From Thermoplasmata archaeon (lineage in GTDB: Archaea > Thermoplasmatota > E2 > DHVEG-1): a stretch of DNA of 5,132 bases. Under the pieces are notes generated by a model that saw only the letters and a list, made by a program, of their open reading frames with translations, was not told where the DNA came from and did no database searches. Shown piece after piece: positions 1-5,132 of the stretch (the stretch's first letter is position 1; the number at the start of each line of letters is the position of its first letter). The stretch lies in contig JAUWGL010000078.1 of the NCBI GenBank assembly GCA_030606465.1, positions 1 to 5,132 on the forward strand, given 5' to 3'. Position numbers and translations under genes: made by a program.

Positions 1-1151
1 TTAGGATTAAGATCACAAGCCTTCATTCTATTTTTCAACAACTCAACATTATGAATACGTTGACTACCAGATGCAATCTCAACACCTTTACATTCTAAAT
101 CAAAACCACGAGAGTATTTATCTCCTTCAGGCATAGTATAAAACGGTTTAGCCTCAATAGGGTATCTAGTGATAAAATAGAATTCCTTGCCATCTTTTTT
201 CATAATTTCGCCAAGAAGTTTTTCTTCCTCAGTACCGAGATCCTCTCCCCATTTTATCTCAGAACCATTCTTATTTAGTTTTTTAATTACTTCATCATAG
301 GTTAACCGTGCAAACGGAGGCTTTGGAGCAACAATTTTTTTATCTAAAATCTCCATTTCTTCTTTACATTCACCTGCTCTTTTCCACATATTCTGGACAA
401 GCCCTTCCAAGATTTTCATAACATCTTCTTCGCCGTTGATGAATGCCATCTCCAGATCTACTGCTGTTGACTCATTAAGATGCCGGCGGGTGTTATGCTC
501 TTCTGCTCTAAAATACCAGGCAATCTCATAAACCCGGTCTAAACCAGTTGCCATTAGCATCTGTTTATGCAACTGAGGAGATTGAGCAAGAAATGCAGTT
601 TTTTCAAAATATTTCAGCTTAAAAACATCAGTACCACCCTCAGAGGAACTAGCAGTAATATTAGGAGTATGAACCTCTATAAAATCCTGAGATCTAAGAT
701 ACTCATGCACTGCAGCAATAACCTTATTTCTTATCTTAAAAACTGCTTGAATCTCAGGTTTACGCAGATCAATAAAACGATTATCCAAACGAGTGTCAAG
801 CTCAGATTCAACTTTATCAACAACACCCAAAGGCAGAGGCGTCTCCGAGATGGATAAAATCTCAATGTTTTCTGGTATAACCTCATAACCATTCCTCGCT
901 TTATCGCTTTTTTTACACAGGCCCATAACAGATATAACTGATTCACGAGAAATAGTAACTAGTTTTTCAAAAAGCTCAGGGTTCTTCTTTTTAAAACATG
1001 TAACCTGAAGTGTTCCTTTTCTATCACGAAGAATAATAAAGGCTATAGAACCAATATTACGGATATCTTCAACCCAACCAGCAACAGTTATAGTTTTATC
1101 ATGTTCTTTCTTAGAAACATCTTTCGAATAATGACTTTTATATAACTCCAT
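1..1151 (-). CDS. aspS: Aspartyl-tRNA synthetase, archaeal type (3' end cut by window edge)
   Basis: Class IIb aminoacyl-tRNA synthetase that attaches aspartate to tRNA-Asp in the cytoplasm. An uninterrupted frame of 383 codons runs off the left edge. Archaeal AspRS is about 430-440 residues, so roughly the last 50, including class II motif 3, are missing. Residues 1-105 form the N-terminal OB-fold anticodon-binding domain (VAGWVEDIRNIG at 23-34). Then come the hinge and motif 1 (about 150-163, FIEVHTP), the aspartate-pocket segment FLAQSPQLHKQM (187-198) and motif 2, FRAEEHNTRRHLNE (214-227), with its ATP-binding Arg215. GVEIASGSQRIHN lies near the edge. I chose ATG 1151 over the in-frame ATG at 1163 because it follows GGTGG and matches the short N-terminus of archaeal relatives (MxxxHYS). 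The start lies 16 bases after the ligase stop, so co-transcription is likely. The discriminating-type residues Trp26/Lys85 of Thermococcus AspRS are replaced by Glu28/Arg86. The AspRS call is firm; tRNA specificity is open. Confidence 0.96.
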   Translation of the reverse strand, partial: MELYKSHYSKDVSKKEHDKTITVAGWVEDIRNIGSIAFIILRDRKGTLQVTCFKKKNPELFEKLVTISRESVISVMGLCKKSDKARNGYEVIPENIEILSISETPLPLGVVDKVESELDTRLDNRFIDLRKPEIQAVFKIRNKVIAAVHEYLRSQDFIEVHTPNITASSSEGGTDVFKLKYFEKTAFLAQSPQLHKQMLMATGLDRVYEIAWYFRAEEHNTRRHLNESTAVDLEMAFINGEEDVMKILEGLVQNMWKRAGECKEEMEILDKKIVAPKPPFARLTYDEVIKKLNKNGSEIKWGEDLGTEEEKLLGEIMKKDGKEFYFITRYPIEAKPFYTMPEGDKYSRGFDLECKGVEIASGSQRIHNVELLKNRMKACDLNP

Positions 1152-1155
1152 AGAT

Positions 1156-1161
1156 CCACCC
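1156..1161 (-). promoter_or_regulatory. Shine-Dalgarno site for aspS
   Basis: The minus strand reads GGGTGG, continuing into ATC, four bases before the ATG at 1151. It resembles the archaeal anti-16S consensus GGTGATC with one inserted G. It lies between the two in-frame ATGs (1163 and 1151) and favours the downstream one. Spacing is short, so confidence is moderate. Confidence 0.5.
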
Positions 1162-1167
1162 ATATTA

Positions 1168-1914
1168 TTACAATGAATTTAGTCTTTTTGACACAAAAAG
1201 TAAAACATCATCAAGCATTTTATCATTATCCCAAGACTTTACAATATTATATACACTTTTTTTATCAATATCTCTTAGTTTTTCCACCCATGTTTCAATA
1301 TTTGGAATAGCACGAATAACATTATCAACAATAGTTATATCAGCGGTTTTAGCAGTCCTTGAAAGAGGATTAAGATCAATAGCGATAACTGTTTTACCCA
1401 TCTTTTTTAAAGCCTGACAACGATCACCATCCTCAAGAGGAACTAATATAACATCAGCAGAAAAAATACCATTATTGTCACAAATACCTCTATCATGATC
1501 CAAACCAGGAATCCTAGCATCAGCTTTTAAACCATATATCTCTTCAGCACCAGCTTTTTCTAGCTCTTTTACAAGCTTCTTAACACGATCAGTAGTCCTA
1601 TGAAAAAGATTAACCTCAATTTTAGCAGGAATACACTTTGCGAGATTAATACATTCATCTGGAGCAAGAGCAACGACATTACCATTAACCGAAATAACTG
1701 GGTTTTTAGCATTTAACAAGGCAGCAGCAGCGACTCTTTCTGCTTCATTAGCAATAGCTATAGTTTTTTCACCAAATAGATAATCAAAAGCCTCACCACG
1801 CCCATGAGCAAATAAACCTGTCTCATGAACTAAGCCTTTTTTCATTGCATGTAATAATTTTTCTCGTGTTTTAAGTGAAAAATAACGAGGATGACTCTTT
1901 GGAATTTTTATCAT
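1168..1914 (-). CDS. 4-phosphopantoate--beta-alanine ligase (phosphopantothenate synthetase)
   Basis: Archaeal CoA biosynthesis enzyme (EC 6.3.2.36). It joins 4-phosphopantoate, made by pantoate kinase, to beta-alanine using ATP, giving 4'-phosphopantothenate. This replaces the bacterial pantothenate synthetase/pantothenate kinase route. At 248 residues it has the usual family length and carries the family blocks in order: IPKSHPRYFSL (4-14), GLFAHGRGEAFDYLFGE (33-49), VNGN (76-79), EVNLFHRT (100-107), GLDHDRGIC (137-145), PLEDGDR (159-165), IDLNPLSRTA (179-188) and TIVDN (194-198). No key block looks broken. The ATG at 1914 matches the expected N-terminus. No clear Shine-Dalgarno precedes it, and a TATA-like element is centred about 30 bases upstream, so the mRNA may be leaderless. 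Pantoate kinase, the preceding enzyme, is not in the window. AspRS follows 16 bases after the stop. Confidence 0.95.
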   Translation of the reverse strand: MIKIPKSHPRYFSLKTREKLLHAMKKGLVHETGLFAHGRGEAFDYLFGEKTIAIANEAERVAAAALLNAKNPVISVNGNVVALAPDECINLAKCIPAKIEVNLFHRTTDRVKKLVKELEKAGAEEIYGLKADARIPGLDHDRGICDNNGIFSADVILVPLEDGDRCQALKKMGKTVIAIDLNPLSRTAKTADITIVDNVIRAIPNIETWVEKLRDIDKKSVYNIVKSWDNDKMLDDVLLFVSKRLNSL

Positions 1915-1934
1915 AATTCAAAACAAACAATGAC

Positions 1935-1949
1935 ATTATAATTTAAAAA
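1935..1949 (-). promoter_or_regulatory. TATA-like promoter element of the ligase-aspS unit
   Basis: The minus strand reads TTTTTAAATTATAAT here. The TTTAAAT core is centred about 30 bases before the ligase ATG at 1914, the distance expected between a TATA box and the transcription start if the RNA begins at or next to the ATG. No strong BRE is evident. The region is A+T-rich, so chance occurrence is possible. Confidence 0.45.
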
Positions 1950-1970
1950 GTTCATCCTTTAAAGGAATAT

Positions 1971-1980
1971 AAAGAAAAAA
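1971..1980 (-). terminator. Oligo-T terminator after the PAC2-family gene
   Basis: Nineteen bases after the PAC2-family stop codon the minus strand reads TTTTTTCTTT, continuing into TATATTCC. Archaeal RNA polymerase terminates at such U-rich tracts without needing a hairpin, and no stable stem precedes this one. It separates the PAC2-family gene from the ligase promoter. Confidence 0.5.
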
Positions 1981-1999
1981 TAGTATGGAGGATAATTAC

Positions 2000-2758
2000 T
2001 TATCCGTACATACTGGGTTGTGGTGCTTGACTCGCTGAAACCATTGGTTTCGCCTGTTTATGGAATTTCTGAAGCTGCTTTTCTATACGCTCTGATTCTT
2101 CATAAAGAGGTGTAACATTTATTTCAATACCCATAATAAGACCCATAACATTTATAGCTGCAGCTGCAGCTCTAGCATCGGGATAATTAGGATGTGCCTC
2201 AGCAAGAATTGAGATAACATCGAAATTAGCCTGTTTACCTAGATTAAGTAAAACACCTGAAACTCCTGCTATAATACCATTTTTAAACTGTGCAATATCC
2301 TTAGACGTCAACATAGCCCTAGCAGACTCAGTAGATCCTATAGCATATGCATCAACAACTTTTTCTCCTTTGTCTTCCTTACCTTCGACAACCATTCCTT
2401 CAGGAGAAATTAGAAATTTACATTTCTTTGTAGTAGCCCAGCTCATAATGGCATCAGAAATAGCATTGATAAGGTTGGGTTTTGGTTTAAACTCAGAGAC
2501 AAATATAACGATTTTTTTTTCATTGCCCTGATTCCCTGCATAGATACGAACCGGTGAAAGCGGCTCTGCAGTATGAACCACAGAAAGCGCAGGAAACTGT
2601 GAAGATCTTACACAGCCTATTTGTTTCAAATTCAAAGCATCTATTAAATAATTAGCAGCAATAGTACTAACCAAACCTATAGACGGAAAACCCGCTATAA
2701 CAGTTGCACCAGTAAGATCAACATCTTCAAAATCAACTATTTCAACATCATCCTGCAA
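2000..2758 (-). CDS. PAC2-family proteasome assembly chaperone with C-terminal HbYX motif (PbaA-like)
   Basis: A 252-residue cytoplasmic protein of the PAC2 fold family (COG2047-like), often mislabelled ATP-grasp. The family includes eukaryotic PAC1/PAC2 (Pba1-Pba2) and archaeal PbaA/PbaB, which bind the alpha ring of 20S proteasome precursors. Visible hallmarks are GFPSIGLV at 23-30, a central SPEGMVV strand/loop, the GVSGVLLNLG segment, and AEAHPNYPDARAAA before a helical C-terminal part rich in Glu, Lys and Gln (about 215-238). A short flexible Ala/Gln/Pro tail ends in Met-Tyr-Gly. This fits the hydrophobic-Tyr-X motif that Pba1-Pba2 and PbaA use to dock in alpha-ring pockets. The start is TTG at 2758, six bases after GGTGAT; an in-frame TAG at 2774-2776 excludes a longer protein. 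A run of nine A near residue 80 (GAAAAAAAAATC) is a slippage or sequencing-error risk, but the frame is intact. No proteasome subunit gene lies in the window. Family call strong; chaperone role inferred. Confidence 0.88.
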   Translation of the reverse strand: MQDDVEIVDFEDVDLTGATVIAGFPSIGLVSTIAANYLIDALNLKQIGCVRSSQFPALSVVHTAEPLSPVRIYAGNQGNEKKIVIFVSEFKPKPNLINAISDAIMSWATTKKCKFLISPEGMVVEGKEDKGEKVVDAYAIGSTESARAMLTSKDIAQFKNGIIAGVSGVLLNLGKQANFDVISILAEAHPNYPDARAAAAAINVMGLIMGIEINVTPLYEESERIEKQLQKFHKQAKPMVSASQAPQPSMYG

Positions 2759-2764
2759 TATTGC

Positions 2765-2770
2765 ATCACC
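2765..2770 (-). promoter_or_regulatory. Shine-Dalgarno site deciding a TTG start (PAC2-family gene)
   Basis: The minus strand reads GGTGAT, a full match to the core of the archaeal consensus GGTGATC, six bases before TTG at 2758. No in-frame ATG exists between the upstream TAG (2774-2776) and this TTG, so the site supports a genuine non-ATG start. Confidence 0.65.
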
Positions 2771-2802
2771 ATCCTACAACTATCCTTAATACATGTTCTA
2801 GC

Positions 2803-2810
2803 ATTTAAAA
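2803..2810 (-). promoter_or_regulatory. TATA-like element for the PAC2-family gene
   Basis: The minus strand reads TTTTAAAT within AATTAATTTTAAATGC. A start about 26 bases downstream would fall near 2780, leaving a leader of about 22 bases that contains the GGTGAT site. It lies just beyond the SRP RNA terminator, which suggests the PAC2-family gene has its own promoter. Confidence 0.5.
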
Positions 2811-2821
2811 TTAATTGGTCC

Positions 2822-2829
2822 AAAAAAAA
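2822..2829 (-). terminator. Oligo-T terminator of the SRP RNA gene
   Basis: A run of eight T on the minus strand begins 12 bases after the predicted RNA 3' end. In front of it is CTAAAAAAGGTG, which forms no strong hairpin by itself. The closing stem of the SRP RNA (helix 1) lies immediately upstream. This is typical of an archaeal U-tract terminator for a stable RNA. Confidence 0.65.
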
Positions 2830-2840
2830 CACCTTTTTTA

Positions 2841-3160
2841 GCGGGTGTAGAAATACCATAGAGTGGGTGCACGTTTCATCAGCTGACTGCCCATTTGCAT
2901 CCTCAACCCCGTTAACCCTTCAAGCATCGGCAGTTCACGGTAAGGCTGCTCACTTCCGTGCCTAACCCGATTTCCGCAATCAAGATGTACACATGACCCT
3001 CCAGTCACATGTAGTCATCACCTCCGATCCCAAAGGACAAGGTCTCATAGTCAACAGATGGATCAACAAATGCTCGTTACATCGCCTCATGGCTTCAACC
3101 CCAGCATAAAGACGATTTCTGGTAACAGGGAACGTCTACCTCCCCGGTCTATTCTACACC
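2841..3160 (-). ncRNA. Signal recognition particle RNA (archaeal 7S RNA)
   Basis: RNA scaffold of the signal recognition particle, which with SRP19 and SRP54 targets nascent membrane and secreted proteins. The two ends pair as helix 1: GGUGUAGAA at 3160-3152 with UUCUACACC at 2852-2844. The Alu domain (about 3160-3085) carries the archaeal block CCCUGUUACCAGAAA, and helix 4 pairs AGACG with CGUCU. Helix 5 shows CAUUUG/CAAAUG, GUUGAC/GUUAAC and AUCGG/CCGAU. Helix 6, the SRP19 site (3019-2984), pairs UACAUGUGAC with GUCAUGUGUA under a GGAG (GNAR) loop. Helix 8, the SRP54 site (2967-2939), reads GGUUAGGCAC, GGAA tetraloop (2957-2954), GUGAGCAGCC: the near-universal signature of SRP RNA. Length of about 317-320 is normal for archaea. 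G+C is about 50%, above the flanking genes. Ends are set by pairing and TATA distance and may be off by a few bases. SRP19 and SRP54 genes are not in the window. Confidence 0.95.
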
Positions 3161-3179
3161 TATCGCCAAGCATTAATTG

Positions 3180-3186
3180 TTTTAAA
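3180..3186 (-). promoter_or_regulatory. TATA-like promoter of the SRP RNA gene, overlapping an upstream stop codon
   Basis: The minus strand reads TTTAAAA, centred about 23-24 bases before the predicted SRP RNA start at 3160. This agrees within a few bases with normal archaeal TATA placement. It contains the TAA stop (3184-3182) of the small membrane protein gene, so promoter and coding end are nested. No other A+T-rich box sits at a better distance. Confidence 0.55.
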
Positions 3187-3436
3187 GTGATCTCCGCATA
3201 ATCAAACTCAAATTTCTGATAAGTTGAATAAAAATAATTGTTAAAGCAATTCCAAGAAATGCTACATCACGAGTAATAAAAAGCCATGTATCACCGCCGT
3301 TTCTACCATAATCAATACTATCCTTCACAAGTAAATAAATAAACACTCCCACAACGAACATTAGAACTACATTTAAATAAAAAGACCATTTGTACCAGGT
3401 TTTCTTACTTGTCTGACGGATGATATTCTCAACCAT
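3182..3436 (-). CDS. Small two-helix membrane protein, unknown function
   Basis: I do not recognise this 84-residue protein. It has a basic, polar N-terminus (1-17, VENIIRQTSKKTWYKW), a first hydrophobic segment at about 18-37 (SFYLNVVLMFVVGVFIYLLV), a polar loop (KDSIDYGRNGGDT), a second hydrophobic segment at about 56-75 and a basic end, MRRSL. By the positive-inside rule both termini should face the cytoplasm, with a short outside loop. It has no Cys pair, His cluster or other catalytic motif. I start it at ATG 3436, which AAGGAG precedes by ten bases; the longer reading from TTG 3460 would put that site inside the gene. It follows DP2 with 68 bases between, and its stop overlaps the SRP RNA promoter. 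Intact frame, a ribosome site and clear membrane segments support a real gene. Function is open, and a link to SRP or to replication would be guesswork. Confidence 0.72.
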   Translation of the reverse strand: MVENIIRQTSKKTWYKWSFYLNVVLMFVVGVFIYLLVKDSIDYGRNGGDTWLFITRDVAFLGIALTIIFIQLIRNLSLIMRRSL

Positions 3437-3446
3437 AAATAACAAA

Positions 3447-3452
3447 CTCCTT
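3447..3452 (-). promoter_or_regulatory. Shine-Dalgarno site of the small membrane protein gene
   Basis: The minus strand reads AAGGAG ten bases before ATG 3436. Spacing is somewhat long but usable. The site would lie within the coding region if translation began at TTG 3460, so it argues for the shorter 84-residue product. Confidence 0.55.
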
Positions 3453-3504
3453 ATAAACAATGCATAGCAGAATAGCTATTTGAACATTATGCCTAAAAAC
3501 ATGA

Positions 3505-5132
3505 TTAAAAAAAATCATCAAGTTTTGTCGTTTTCACTTTATCACTCATAAACAAGGAATCAATAGATTTCTCAACAAGTTTAATCCTTTGACGAGCATA
3601 AGGCGGAATATTATATCTCTCCGCGACATCCTTGGAGATTTCTAAATATTTTTTAACAGATTTCTCATGGACCGTAAGAGTTAGCTTCCCACCACATTTA
3701 GAACAAACCCCTTGGAGAGGAGGTCTTCGATAAGAAATATTACAACTAGGGCAACGAACCGACTGTTTACTAAACGCCCTCATATTACCAATAATATCAG
3801 GCAGAAAATGCCGTTCTATAACCTTATACGCTACATCAGCTTCATCAACTGCACGAATCTTAGCAGCAAGATTAAGCTGAGCGTTCATCTTATCCATCAT
3901 AGTTTTCAAAGATTTATAAGTCGACATCTTCGGACCTTCAGAAATATCAACGGTATCATGGGTGAAACCAAACTGTTCATATTGTAACTCAGTTCCAAGT
4001 CTCGAAGCTACTAAACCCATCGAAGATTCCAATTCCTTCGAATGCTCATGACGCAAAGTAGCCTCATAAAAACCAAGCGGGTACCCGGCAAGAGTATCAA
4101 CATTATGCGCCTCTTTATCCACCTCCGATGGATCAATACGAGTAGTAAGAATCAAAGGCAAATCCATCTTACCCCCACGTTTATCAGGGATATAAGAATA
4201 GGAAAAATTCAATAACGCGTCCATGAGAAGCATAAGACCATCCTCGTCACCATCGGCATTTCGACGTTTCGATGCATGATAAAATGGATGCGCAAAACAT
4301 ACCTGAGCATTAGTAAAACCAATGATTCTAGCAAGAGAACCCGCAGATGTATGAGGAGCCAAACCCACGACAAGATGACCTGTTAAATCCTCAATTTTTT
4401 TTATCTTATAGAAACGCTCCATTTTATAGAATTTGACTAAAAGATCATCAATGAATTTAGTAACCTGTGTAAAGTATTCTGCACATGAATGAGAGATTAT
4501 TACATCTTGAACTTTCAGTTCACATATCTGCTCCTCGTTTTCTAGATTATTTCCAAGATAATCTTTTGTATATCCAAGTTCCTTTAGTATTTCTATAGAG
4601 ACACCAATTTCTCGTGGTTTGAAATGCGTTAGCGGTGCATCAGTCATATCAAAACGGATCGTACCATCTTTAAAGACATATACACCATGTTTTGCTCTGA
4701 GTATTCCCTTTTCTAAGGCTTCTGGTGTTTTATTCTTAGATATCGTACCAATGACTCCCTTGATTGTCTCAGGCAGAGTTCTCTCTTTTATGTTTTTCTG
4801 TGCAAGTTTAAGCTCATTTGCAAGATTTATCTCTTGAGTCTCAATTCTGCCCTTGCCAACCGTGGTATGCCCCCCACATGTACAAAAAAGCCTATGTGTC
4901 TTCTTTTTACACCTTGGACATATTCTTACACCAGCTTCAACCTCTATTTTTCCAACATCTGCAGCGTTTCTTATTAAACGTTGATTTCCACCATAGTTAC
5001 CAATTGGGAACAAAACATGTGGTGGTGGTCTCATTTTCCTTTCAGCAGCTTTTTCAGGACGACCCATACGTGTCCCAATACGAAACGGAGCTCTTGCCCT
5101 AACATTTATACCAGCAAGATTTGAAACTAAAG
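3505..5132 (-). CDS. polC: DNA polymerase D large subunit DP2, C-terminal part (5' end outside the window)
   Basis: Catalytic subunit of the archaeal replicative polymerase PolD, which works with the exonuclease subunit DP1. The frame is open to the right edge and covers 541 residues, roughly the C-terminal 40-45% of a normal DP2. ATG 5067 is internal, since family sequence (APFRIGTRMGRPEKA) spans it. Numbering from that Met: Cys cluster C50, C53, C62, C64; GHLVVGLAPHTSAG just before the active site; HPFYHASKRRNADGDED with N270-D276 (4260-4240), whose Asp pair corresponds to the metal-binding catalytic residues of the double-psi beta-barrel core; LTTRIDPSEVDKEAHN after it; second zinc ribbon C439, C442, C455, C458. 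The last residues, TTKLDDFF, look like a PCNA-interacting peptide with Thr at the usual Gln position. No intein interrupts NADGDED, a common insertion site. The first cluster's second knuckle is C-x-C rather than C-x-x-C. DP1 is not in the window. Confidence 0.97.
   Translation of the reverse strand, partial: LVSNLAGINVRARAPFRIGTRMGRPEKAAERKMRPPPHVLFPIGNYGGNQRLIRNAADVGKIEVEAGVRICPRCKKKTHRLFCTCGGHTTVGKGRIETQEINLANELKLAQKNIKERTLPETIKGVIGTISKNKTPEALEKGILRAKHGVYVFKDGTIRFDMTDAPLTHFKPREIGVSIEILKELGYTKDYLGNNLENEEQICELKVQDVIISHSCAEYFTQVTKFIDDLLVKFYKMERFYKIKKIEDLTGHLVVGLAPHTSAGSLARIIGFTNAQVCFAHPFYHASKRRNADGDEDGLMLLMDALLNFSYSYIPDKRGGKMDLPLILTTRIDPSEVDKEAHNVDTLAGYPLGFYEATLRHEHSKELESSMGLVASRLGTELQYEQFGFTHDTVDISEGPKMSTYKSLKTMMDKMNAQLNLAAKIRAVDEADVAYKVIERHFLPDIIGNMRAFSKQSVRCPSCNISYRRPPLQGVCSKCGGKLTLTVHEKSVKKYLEISKDVAERYNIPPYARQRIKLVEKSIDSLFMSDKVKTTKLDDFF

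Noticed and set aside
567..857. Plus-strand 96-residue reading frame
   Set aside because: It lies fully antisense to the conserved AspRS frame, has biased Leu/Arg/Asn composition and no family motif; a shadow frame.
731..946. Minus-strand 71-residue frame overlapping aspS
   Set aside because: It is a different frame of the same strand inside the AspRS OB-fold and hinge region, where the real frame has family motifs and no break.
2759..3181. tRNA, CRISPR array, or mobile-element remnant in the gap
   Set aside because: No cloverleaf, regular repeats, terminal inverted repeats or transposase remnants; the SRP RNA plus short promoter and terminator elements explain the region.
3437..3460. TTG start at 3460 giving a 92-residue membrane protein
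   Set aside because: The extra eight codons contain the AAGGAG ribosome site of ATG 3436, so the shorter product is more likely.
3461..3481. Hairpin after DP2 (ATAGC...GCTAT) as terminator or regulatory stem
   Set aside because: Only five mostly A/T pairs and no following T-run; not distinguishable from chance in A+T-rich spacer.
4240..4260. Intein at the DP2 active site
   Set aside because: Many archaeal DP2 genes carry an intein near NADGDED, but here the motif and both flanks are uninterrupted.
5065..5067. ATG at 5067 as the true start of the polymerase gene
   Set aside because: The frame stays open to the edge, and the residues before it (APFRIGTR) match the conserved DP2 segment, so it is an internal Met.
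3712..5102. Three plus-strand frames (3712-3987, 4619-4837, 4818-5102)
   Set aside because: All are antisense to DP2, whose frame is continuous and strongly conserved; no ribosome sites or recognisable domains.
1..5132. A novel defence or mobile system
   Set aside because: All recognisable genes are core archaeal housekeeping functions on one strand; nothing resembles nuclease, toxin, integrase or defence cassettes.

Overview
The window is a gene-dense piece of an archaeal chromosome, with every recognisable gene on the minus strand (transcription runs from right to left). The archaeal assignment rests on several independent markers. These are the large subunit of the D-family DNA polymerase (DP2), an archaeal 4-phosphopantoate--beta-alanine ligase, an archaeal-type aspartyl-tRNA synthetase, a PAC2-family proteasome assembly chaperone, and an archaeal-type 7S/SRP RNA with both Alu and S domains. 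TATA-like promoters and oligo-T terminators fit as well. PolD argues for a euryarchaeal or another PolD-carrying lineage rather than Thermoproteota (former Crenarchaeota). The protein genes are A+T-rich. The SRP RNA is only about half G+C (119 of 240 bases counted over 2881-3120), which is low for a hyperthermophile and suggests a mesophile or moderate thermophile. I cannot place it more finely.

Layout in transcription order. The C-terminal part of DP2 enters from the right edge (5132-3505) and contains the catalytic NADGDED motif, two zinc-binding Cys clusters and a C-terminal PCNA-binding-like tail. A small two-helix membrane protein of unknown function follows (3436-3182). Its stop codon coincides with a TATA-like element that probably drives the SRP RNA gene (about 3160-2841), which ends before a run of eight T. 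Next come a PAC2-family protein ending in Met-Tyr-Gly, a C-terminal HbYX motif (2758-2000), the phosphopantothenate-forming ligase of archaeal CoA synthesis (1914-1168), and, 16 bases further on, aspartyl-tRNA synthetase (1151 to the left edge, lacking its last ~50 residues).

Functionally this is core housekeeping: replication, membrane protein targeting, proteasome assembly, CoA synthesis and tRNA charging. The ligase and AspRS genes probably form one transcript. SRP RNA and the PAC2 gene each seem to have their own TATA element. I found no mobile element, CRISPR array, toxin-antitoxin pair or defence system. The points most worth following up are the SRP RNA, the promoter nested in the end of the preceding gene, the HbYX tail, the unidentified membrane protein and the unusual specificity residues of AspRS.
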